Shown here piece by piece: positions 7,253 to 12,304 of a stretch of 12,304 nucleotides of DNA. Made by a program: the position numbers and the translations under genes. Below the pieces are notes generated by a model. The model worked only from the letters and a program-made list of their open reading frames with translations, did not search any database and had not been told where the DNA came from. The stretch's first letter is position 1. Each line of letters starts with the position of its first letter. Origin of the DNA: an uncultured Planctomycetaceae bacterium (GTDB taxonomy: Bacteria; Planctomycetota; Planctomycetia; Pirellulales; Pirellulaceae); NCBI GenBank assembly GCA_903927685.1, contig CAIYOB010001225.1, forward strand, positions 1 to 12,304. Direction: 5' to 3'.

Positions 7253-10204
7253 ATGAAAGCCTCGATGAATCACGGCCGCAAGTCATATCAGTCCTCGAAT
7301 TCGTGGCCATGTCGCGCTGCGGCGTTGGCCGGCTGCTTGCTGGTACAGGCTGGGATCGCTTGGGCCGCAGAAGGCGAGCGGATGATGCTCGAAGTGCGGC
7401 AGCCGTTGTACCGTGATTCGATATTTGCGACGCAAACGACGCAGCCGATCGCGGTGCGGGCGGTGGTGAGCGAGACACTGCGCGCTCAGACGGTTGAAGT
7501 GCGCGGACGCCTGCTCGATGCTCAGGGCCGCGAACTGGCGGTCTCGAAGCCGGGGCTGACACCGGCCGAGGAAGTGCAGTTCGATGCCCTGGCGTTGCCC
7601 GCGGGAACGTACTCGGTCGAAGTGCGGGCCCTTGGCGCGGGGGGCCAAGAATTAGCGGCGGCCAGCGCGGTCATTCGTAAGCTGCCGCCGTCGCCGGGCA
7701 GCGAGGTTCGCGTCGACGAGCATCGCAATATCGTCATCGACGGCAAACCGTCCGTGCAGATCGGTTGGTACGGGGCAGTGCGGCTGGACGATCCGCGGCC
7801 GGACGTCCTGGCCCTGCAGAACATCCAGACGGCGGTCGTGGTGAACTACCCCGACAAATCGCCGGTGACGAGACTGTTCCGCGAGCATCGGATGCGGACG
7901 ATGGTGAATGTGGAGCCGGCCCGGCTGCTGTACGCATTCGACTTGTGGAAGCAGCCCGGCCATCCCGTGCCGACGGAACACACGAAGCTGTCGGCCCCCA
8001 GCAACGAGTGCCGCGAGCTGCTGCGAAAGATGGTCGAATTACTGAAGGACGAGCCGGGCCTGTTCGGCTGGTACATCGCCGACGAGCCGGAGATCAACAA
8101 CTTCCGAGCGGATTACCTGGAAGCCTATTACCGCACGCTGCGCGAGTTGGACCCGTATCACCCGGTCGTCGTGACGAACGATTCGCTGGAAGGCATCGAG
8201 AAGTTCGGCTATCGTTGCTGTGACATCCTTTCGCCGGACCCCTACGGTGACAAACCAAGTTATGTGCCGAGTTTCCTGGCGAAGGCGAACAGCGTGCTGC
8301 GACGCGGCCAGGGATTGATGCTGACGCCGTGGCACGCCGCGCACCACACGCACTTCACGCCCGAGTACGGCAGCGCCCCGCCGTTTTCGTACCGCGTGAT
8401 GCGCGGGCAGTACCTGGCCGCGCTGGCGGCCGGCGGACGCGGGTTCGCGGGGTATGCCAGCGATTTCTTCTTGCCCGAACCGCGGCTGCGGATCGGACTG
8501 CCGCACCTGTGGCGGGAAGTGCGGTTCCTGGAGACGTTTCTCAGCCAACACGCCGGCCTGTCGCCACAGCCGTCGGGAATGCTGGCCACAATTGGCCGCG
8601 CAGACGGGCAGATTGCAGTCATCGTGATGAACCCGACCGCGACCAGGCAGCAGGTCAAGATCGAGCATCCCGCGCTGACGATGCCGAGACTCGCCGTCGT
8701 CAGCGAAGGGCGCGAGGTGGCGGTCGCGGGGGGCTCGTTCGGCGACGAAGTTTCGCCCGGCGAGGCTTGTGTCTATTCGACCGATCCACGCGGTTTGACG
8801 TTGCCTACCGTGATGCAGATCGAAGCGGAGATTGCGAAGCTCGAACGGGACTCGGCCAGGCCCGGCAATCTGCTGCACGCCAGCCGCGGGGTGAAGGCGC
8901 GGGCCTCTCAAGGCACGACGCCCTGGTTCGCTCAGATCTTCTACTACGCGATCAACGGGATCACGGACGACGAAGGCTGGCACGTGACCCACGCCGACTT
9001 GCCGCAGTGGATCGAGTTCGCATTGCCCGCGGCCCAGCCGATCGGCCGCGTGGTCCTCCACACGCCGAACCTGCGCGATTATGACTTGCAGTTCCGCGGC
9101 GCCGACGGCTCGGTCCAGCAGGCGGAGGTGCGCGGCAACACGCTCGACGTGGCCGAGCACGTGCTGGCCCAGCCCGTCACGACGTTGAAGCTGCGAGTTG
9201 TGGCTCGGGCCGTGCGCGAGAACGCGAATCCGCCTCGCGTGATGGTCCGCGAAATCGAGGCGTACGGGATGGAGCAGGCTTCCCAGCCTGCTGTAGCGGA
9301 GGCGGGCCGGCAGGCTGGGAAGCCCATCCCACGGCTGAAGCTGGCGAGCATCGACGCGCCGCGTGAGCCGGCTGCCGAGCCCGTGACGGTGGCCGCGGCG
9401 GCGCCGCCGCTTTGGCGCGACGATTTCTCTGCGTTCAAGCACAAGCCCAAGCACTACGAAGGCGACGCGGACGCCTGGGTGCTCCATCCCGCGGATTTCG
9501 CCGCGAAGTACGATCCCCAGGGCAAACGGCTCCTGTGTACGGCGACCAGTGCCGCCGGCTATGCGTCGATGGGCCGCCTGCTGCCGTACTCGCCGGAACA
9601 CCGGTTCTTCCAATTCTCGGTCCCGCAGATCCAGGGCGAAGGCTACCAATGGCTGAACGTCAGCTTCGGGGACCCGTCCGGCAAAGCGACGGCCCGCCCG
9701 GCCGTGCAGACCATCAGGCCCGGCCGGTACACGGCTGACGCGCACGCCTTGCACGAGGTTTTTCGCTCACCCGAACAGCGTCAGGTGCTGCTGAACATCT
9801 ACGTGATGAAGGGCATCGAGTATGCGTTCACGGACGTGAGCCTCGCCGCGCAGCCAACCGATGGACTGACTGTGACGATGGCCGACGGCTCGCCGGTCCC
9901 GCGAACGCTGAAGACGGGCGACGAACTGCGTTTCCGGCTGTTCCTGCAGCAGCCGGCGACCGATGCGGTCGTCGAACTGCTACGCGACTCCTGGTACGAA
10001 CCGGTCCGGATCAACGGCGAGCCGTACGTGCAACTACTCAAGGCCGGCAAAGACAAAGACGGCCGCTTATGGTCCTCGACGATTCGCCTGGGCCCCAAGA
10101 CCGACAAGTTCAAAGTCACGGGCTACCCCGTCCTGTTCCGAGCGGCCATCAGCGGCGGCGCGATCCAGGAGACGTTGAGCACGCTGCTGGTGGATTTCGA
10201 GTAG
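7253..10204 (+). CDS. Large secreted multidomain glycosidase-like protein with discoidin (F5/8 type C-like) domain
   Basis: The 983-residue protein has a signal peptide with a long basic N-region (core AAALAGCLLVQAGIAWA, residues 22-38). Approximate domains: beta-sandwich 45-142; TIM barrel 155-435, with FGWYIADEPE whose E278 is the likely acid/base, as in GH2/GH5-like barrels, and LTPWHAAHH at 357-365; a small beta-sandwich 440-515; F5/8 type C-like discoidin 535-672 (LLHASRGVKARAS to REIEAYG); a repeat-derived linker 673-695; an unassigned beta-rich domain 720-870 opening WRDDFSAF; and a last beta-sandwich 871-983. It probably acts outside the cytoplasm on a polysaccharide. ATG 7253 has TGGAG nine bases upstream; ATG 7265 is an alternative. 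It lies 38 bp after the beta-helix gene. Its TAG is followed after 2 bp by the amputated GxxExxY tail. Confidence 0.75.
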   Translation: MKASMNHGRKSYQSSNSWPCRAAALAGCLLVQAGIAWAAEGERMMLEVRQPLYRDSIFATQTTQPIAVRAVVSETLRAQTVEVRGRLLDAQGRELAVSKPGLTPAEEVQFDALALPAGTYSVEVRALGAGGQELAAASAVIRKLPPSPGSEVRVDEHRNIVIDGKPSVQIGWYGAVRLDDPRPDVLALQNIQTAVVVNYPDKSPVTRLFREHRMRTMVNVEPARLLYAFDLWKQPGHPVPTEHTKLSAPSNECRELLRKMVELLKDEPGLFGWYIADEPEINNFRADYLEAYYRTLRELDPYHPVVVTNDSLEGIEKFGYRCCDILSPDPYGDKPSYVPSFLAKANSVLRRGQGLMLTPWHAAHHTHFTPEYGSAPPFSYRVMRGQYLAALAAGGRGFAGYASDFFLPEPRLRIGLPHLWREVRFLETFLSQHAGLSPQPSGMLATIGRADGQIAVIVMNPTATRQQVKIEHPALTMPRLAVVSEGREVAVAGGSFGDEVSPGEACVYSTDPRGLTLPTVMQIEAEIAKLERDSARPGNLLHASRGVKARASQGTTPWFAQIFYYAINGITDDEGWHVTHADLPQWIEFALPAAQPIGRVVLHTPNLRDYDLQFRGADGSVQQAEVRGNTLDVAEHVLAQPVTTLKLRVVARAVRENANPPRVMVREIEAYGMEQASQPAVAEAGRQAGKPIPRLKLASIDAPREPAAEPVTVAAAAPPLWRDDFSAFKHKPKHYEGDADAWVLHPADFAAKYDPQGKRLLCTATSAAGYASMGRLLPYSPEHRFFQFSVPQIQGEGYQWLNVSFGDPSGKATARPAVQTIRPGRYTADAHALHEVFRSPEQRQVLLNIYVMKGIEYAFTDVSLAAQPTDGLTVTMADGSPVPRTLKTGDELRFRLFLQQPATDAVVELLRDSWYEPVRINGEPYVQLLKAGKDKDGRLWSSTIRLGPKTDKFKVTGYPVLFRAAISGGAIQETLSTLLVDFE
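9266..9331. repeat. Diverged palindrome copy absorbed in frame into the 983-aa CDS
   Basis: Left core 9278-9291 (GCTTCCCAGCCTGC) and right core 9310-9323 (GCAGGCTGGGAAGC) are exact reverse complements, with an 18-base loop. GGGATGG precedes the left arm and CCATCCCA follows the right arm, matching the ends of the GGGATAGG-type family elsewhere in the window. It encodes EQASQPAVAEAGRQAGKPIP, a low-complexity linker exactly between the discoidin-like domain and the next domain, and keeps the frame open. Confidence 0.75.
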
Positions 10205-10206
10205 CC

Positions 10207-10239
10207 GGTAAGGGTGGCATCCGACGCGTAACCAATTGA
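10207..10239 (+). pseudogene. Amputated 3' end of a second GxxExxY gene
   Basis: Ten codons plus TGA encode GKGGIRRVTN, against GKGGIRRVTK at the end of the intact gene (11146-11178). Everything upstream of this tail has been lost. The first base of the repeat is 2 bp after the stop of the 983-residue glycosidase-like gene. The short match would be weak by itself, but the same 130-bp repeat carries on past the stop into the hairpin, so common origin is secure. Confidence 0.8.
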
Positions 10240-10255
10240 CGCTCGTCCCTCTTCC

Positions 10256-10335
10256 CTCTGAGGCCGTCCCGTCTCTGCGGTGTCCACAGAAATCAGCCGA
10301 CAGAAGAACACCGCAGAGCCGGGACGGCCTCAGAG
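10256..10335 (+). terminator. Long hairpin, possible terminator, upstream copy
   Basis: Arms 10256-10283 and 10308-10335 pair at 27 of 28 positions around a 24-base loop. The stem is GC-rich (CTCTGAGGCCGTCCCG...). There is no U-tract after it, so intrinsic termination is uncertain; mRNA end protection or a mobile-element end are alternatives. It lies 51 bp after the stop of the 983-residue gene. Confidence 0.55.
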
Positions 10336-10371
10336 CAGAGGATCCCTGCCTACAGCCAGGAGTGAACGACC

Positions 10372-11178
10372 ATGCGACGTCGAGTTGATTTTGACAACCA
10401 ATTGTCAGGGGAGGTGATCGCGGCGGCGATTGCCGTACATCGCGAGTTGGGACCTGGATTGGACGAGCCGCATTACGAAGAGGCGCTCGACCGGGAGCTT
10501 TCTCGTCGTGCCCTTCGCCATGAGGTTCAGGCGCCTCTGCCGCTGGTCTATAAGGGCGTAAGACTTGACTGCGGCTATCGCATGGATTTCTTGATCGATG
10601 GCCGGCTGATCGTCGAACTCAAATCCGTGGAAGTGGTCCACCCGGTACATGTCGCCCAGTTACTCACCTATCTTCGTATTTCAGGACGTGAACTGGGACT
10701 GCTGATCAACTTCGACGTCCCGGTCTTGAAACACGGAATCCAGCGCAAGGTGTGGAGCCACGACGAGGGGGTGGCGTCCCACGATGCACACGAACACGCT
10801 GAGTTCGACGAGCCGGGCCTGGCTGGCGATTTGGCCGCGTGTGCCTTCCAGGTGCATCGCACGCTGGGGCCGGGGCTGTTGCGCAGTGCCTACGAAGAGT
10901 GCCTATGTTACGAATTGTCCCGGCGGCATCTGCGGTTCGAGCGGAAGAAGCCGCTCGTGGTCCGCCATGCCGGCGCGGACCTGAAGACTCCCAACGAATT
11001 GCGATTGCTGGTCGAAGGCCGGTTGCCAGTCGAATGCCTGAGCGTTGCGAAGTTGTCAGATCTCCATGTCGCTCGGTTGCTGGCTCGGCTCCGTCAGCAC
11101 GGCTGGCCGGAAGGACTTCTATTCAACTTCAACGCGCCGCTGCTCGGTAAGGGTGGCATCCGACGCGTGACCAAGTGA
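10372..11178 (+). CDS. Tandem-fused GxxExxY (PDDEXK-like) protein, second half degenerate
   Basis: The 268-residue protein has two copies of the GxxExxY domain, which normally stands alone at about 120-130 residues. Copy 1 (about 10-130) has GLDEPHY (29-35, the GxxExxY motif), YRMDF with D72, and VELK with E82 and K84: a full D...ExK PDDEXK nuclease-type centre. Copy 2 (about 148-268) has GLLRSAY (168-174, Glu replaced by Arg). Its D position is R211, and E221-C-L replaces ExK, so E221 remains but Asp and Lys are gone. A DEGVASHDAHEHAEFDEPG linker joins them. The function of the family is not established; nuclease activity is inferred from the fold. AGGAG at 10358-10362 lies nine bases before the ATG. 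No signal peptide is seen, unlike its neighbours. It is flanked by 130-bp direct repeats, the downstream one containing its own 3' end. Confidence 0.85.
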   Translation: MRRRVDFDNQLSGEVIAAAIAVHRELGPGLDEPHYEEALDRELSRRALRHEVQAPLPLVYKGVRLDCGYRMDFLIDGRLIVELKSVEVVHPVHVAQLLTYLRISGRELGLLINFDVPVLKHGIQRKVWSHDEGVASHDAHEHAEFDEPGLAGDLAACAFQVHRTLGPGLLRSAYEECLCYELSRRHLRFERKKPLVVRHAGADLKTPNELRLLVEGRLPVECLSVAKLSDLHVARLLARLRQHGWPEGLLFNFNAPLLGKGGIRRVTK

Positions 11179-11274
11179 CGCTCGTCCCTCTTCCCTCTGC
11201 GGCTGTCCCGACTCTGCGGTGTTCAGAAAAATCACCCGGCAGAAGAACACCGCAGAGCCGGGACGGCCTCAGAG
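11145..11274. repeat. 130-bp direct repeat, downstream copy (GxxExxY tail plus hairpin)
   Basis: This copy holds the last ten codons and stop of the intact GxxExxY gene, the spacer GCTCGTCCCTCTTCCC (identical in both copies) and the hairpin. It is ungapped against 10206-10335. Five of the ten differences fall in the hairpin loop, three in the left arm and two in the coding tail; the right arm is identical in both copies. Confidence 0.9.
11195..11274 (+). terminator. Long hairpin, possible terminator, downstream copy
   Basis: Arms 11195-11222 and 11247-11274 form 25 Watson-Crick pairs of 28, plus one possible G-U pair, around a 24-base loop. It begins 16 bases after the stop of the GxxExxY gene and lacks a U-tract. 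The right arm equals that of the upstream copy base for base, while the left arm has changed at three positions. Confidence 0.55.
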
Positions 11275-11302
11275 GACTCCCAGACGGGAAAGGAACGAAA
11301 CC

Positions 11303-12304
11303 ATGAGAACCACGCCCACGAAATGCACAGCCGGCCAGGTACACGCCAGCGGGAGCCGCGGCAAGTCATGCGTGATCATGACGCATCTGCTTGTTGCGAT
11401 CGCTTGGCTGTTGGGCAGCAGCGTGTTGGCCGCTCCCATCCGTTCGGGAAAGGACTGGGCGATCCACCCGCTGAGCACTCCGGCTGATTGGCAGGCGCTT
11501 GTGCAGCCGGAGAACCTGGCCGCGGGCAAGCGGGTGCAGGCCGAGCCGGCGCCGAACGACTGGAACACCGGCAGCGATCTGGGGCAACTCACCGACGGCG
11601 TACTGGCCGGAGCAGATGGCCGCATGTGGAGCGACAAGCGGGCGGTCGCTCAGGGCGTGGCCGCCAATCGGGCGCGCATGAAGACCAACGACATCATCCC
11701 GTGGCTGACGACCGGCTGCTACGGCGACTACGATCCCCGGCACACGCGCGACATGGTATTGGAAGCCCTGGCCAACGGCTCGCGCGGGATCACCTATTAC
11801 TGGTACGGCCATTTCGACGCCGCGCATTTCAAGTACCACGCAGAAGCGCTGGACATCGCCGCGCCCGTGGAAGACATCTTCATGGACGGCCAGCCGGTAG
11901 CCGGGCTGCAATGCAGTCACAAGCAGGTCAAGCTGTGCGGCATGGGCCTGGACGGCCAGTTGGCCGTGCTCGTGTCCAACGACGACGGCCTCGCGCCGGA
12001 CACTCCAGTCACCGTCCGCACTCCAGCGGCGGCCGGCACACCTGTGTGGGACCTGCACAGCGGTCAGCGGATCGGCCAGACCGGCCCGGACGGTTCCTTC
12101 GCCATCCCGCTGGGCCATCCCGCCGCACATCTGTACTTCGTAGGCCAGTGGGATAGGCTTCCAGCCTGTCGGCCGTGGGATAGGCATCCTGCCTGTCATC
12201 CTGTCAAATTGACGGACCTCGAAACATCGGACTTGGATGACAGGCTGGAAGCCTATCCCACGGGAGGGCCTCATGCAGACGGGCATATTTCGGCGAAGAC
12301 ACTT
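11303..12304 (+). CDS. Chimeric discoidin / glycosidase-like protein, runs off the window (partial)
   Basis: The reading frame is open for 334 codons to the last base. AAAGGA at 11289-11294 lies 8 bases before the ATG. Residues 26-44 (MTHLLVAIAWLLGSSVLAA) form a signal core; ATG 11378 is an alternative start without a good site. ENLAAGKRVQAEPAPNDW... and QLTDGV...MWSDKRAVAQ are the opening of an F5/8 type C-like domain, which stops after about 45 residues. The chain then jumps to late-barrel glycosidase sequence (SRGITYYWYGHFDAAHFKYH) and a beta-sandwich ending HLYFVG. An internal deletion near 11650 is the simplest reading. From 12148 the frame passes through a palindrome, giving WDRLPAC...DRLEAYPT, so the native stop has been lost. 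It may be a decaying gene. Confidence 0.6.
   Translation, partial: MRTTPTKCTAGQVHASGSRGKSCVIMTHLLVAIAWLLGSSVLAAPIRSGKDWAIHPLSTPADWQALVQPENLAAGKRVQAEPAPNDWNTGSDLGQLTDGVLAGADGRMWSDKRAVAQGVAANRARMKTNDIIPWLTTGCYGDYDPRHTRDMVLEALANGSRGITYYWYGHFDAAHFKYHAEALDIAAPVEDIFMDGQPVAGLQCSHKQVKLCGMGLDGQLAVLVSNDDGLAPDTPVTVRTPAAAGTPVWDLHSGQRIGQTGPDGSFAIPLGHPAAHLYFVGQWDRLPACRPWDRHPACHPVKLTDLETSDLDDRLEAYPTGGPHADGHISAKTL
12148..12261. repeat. Interspersed palindrome, composite copy 3
   Basis: Left arm 12148-12170 and right arm 12239-12261 are perfect 23-bp reverse complements, identical to copies 1 and 2. The 68-bp interior is not the usual 16-18-base loop. It holds a second, diverged left arm (12175-12197, core AGGCATCCTGCCTGTC) that has no matching right arm. 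The structure looks nested or formed by recombination between family members. It lies in frame within the 3' part of the chimeric gene. Confidence 0.85.
12273..12304 (+). CDS. Possible start of the next gene (partial)
   Basis: ATG at 12273 follows GGGAGGG at 12262-12268 (4-base spacing) directly after the palindrome. The visible codons read MQTGIFRRRH, which might open a twin-arginine signal. It is in a different frame from the chimeric gene that also runs off the end. With only ten codons visible, this is a weak call. Confidence 0.3.
   Translation, partial: MQTGIFRRRH

Larger units (their letters stand above)
10206..10335. repeat. 130-bp direct repeat, upstream copy (GxxExxY tail plus hairpin)
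   Basis: The segment aligns without gaps to 11145-11274, with 10 differences by hand count (120/130 identical) and a constant offset of 939 bp. It begins with the last ten codons and stop of a GxxExxY reading frame, then has a 16-base spacer (GCTCGTCCCTCTTCCC) and a large hairpin. Similarity stops abruptly on both sides: leftward inside coding sequence 2 bp after the preceding gene's TAG, rightward at the end of the hairpin. Confidence 0.9.

Noticed and set aside
5409..7562. 717-codon open frame on the minus strand
   Set aside because: It lies antisense to the beta-helix gene, which has a Tat signal and coherent coil pattern. The minus frame is Arg/Ala/Val-rich with no recognisable family, as expected from third-position GC bias.
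8039..9754. 571-codon minus-strand open frame
   Set aside because: It is a shadow of the 983-residue glycosidase-like gene; the composition is Arg-rich and no motifs are seen.
10206..11274. Retron, CRISPR or insertion sequence explanation for the direct repeats
   Set aside because: There is no reverse transcriptase, Cas or transposase gene, the repeats number only two, and each includes protein-coding sequence.
11366..12286. 306-codon minus-strand open frame
   Set aside because: It starts at the edge of the palindrome (GIGFQPV translation) and runs antisense to the chimeric gene, whose plus-strand frame has a signal peptide and recognisable domains.

Overview
The window looks like a piece of a GC-rich planctomycete genome, probably Pirellulales-like. 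The evidence is indirect: several large secreted carbohydrate-active-type proteins with Sec or Tat signals, a DUF6807 (PmoA-type) protein, a squalene-cyclase-fold protein carrying a haem c motif, and the interspersed palindrome GGGATAGGCTTCCAGCCTGT, whose translations (GIGFQPV, WDRLPAC, DRLEAYPT) pervade planctomycete annotations. No rRNA, tRNA, CRISPR array or transposase gene was seen.

Layout, left to right. A nucleoside phosphorylase / MTA-SAH nucleosidase-like gene (123-1004) is followed by about 300 bp of non-coding DNA. That stretch holds a degenerate inverted repeat and a perfect 24-bp-arm palindrome. A secreted barrel plus carbohydrate-binding-like protein (1306-2928) follows, with a second copy of the palindrome directly after it. 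On the minus strand lie a C-terminal relic of a beta-helix or GH28-like protein (3000 to about 3221), a secreted alpha/alpha-toroid protein with a CxxCH motif (3297-4331) and a DUF6807 protein (4372-5412); the last two form a likely operon. A divergent intergenic region with a perfect 18-bp tandem duplication separates these from a plus-strand pair: a Tat-exported beta-helix protein (5610-7214) and a 983-residue multidomain glycosidase-like protein (7253-10204). A tandem-fused GxxExxY (PDDEXK-like) protein (10372-11178) comes next. The last gene (11303 to the window end) is an apparently internally deleted discoidin/glycosidase chimera whose frame runs through another copy of the palindrome and out of the window.

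The glycan-related genes (1306, 4372, 5610, 7253, 11303) are all predicted to be exported. They read as one accessory region for extracellular polysaccharide breakdown or binding, though no substrate can be named. The region shows remodelling: gene relics, a chimeric gene, a palindrome absorbed in frame into a coding sequence, and a palindrome at a gene's 3' end.

The most unusual structure is around the GxxExxY gene. It lies between two 130-bp direct repeats, 120 of 130 bases identical and exactly 939 bp apart. Each repeat contains the last ten codons and stop of a GxxExxY gene followed by a large hairpin. The upstream copy is therefore the amputated tail of a second GxxExxY gene, starting 2 bp after the stop of the preceding glycosidase gene. 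This suggests that GxxExxY gene plus hairpin moves or amplifies as one unit. The protein is also a double-length fusion whose second half has lost its PDDEXK residues.
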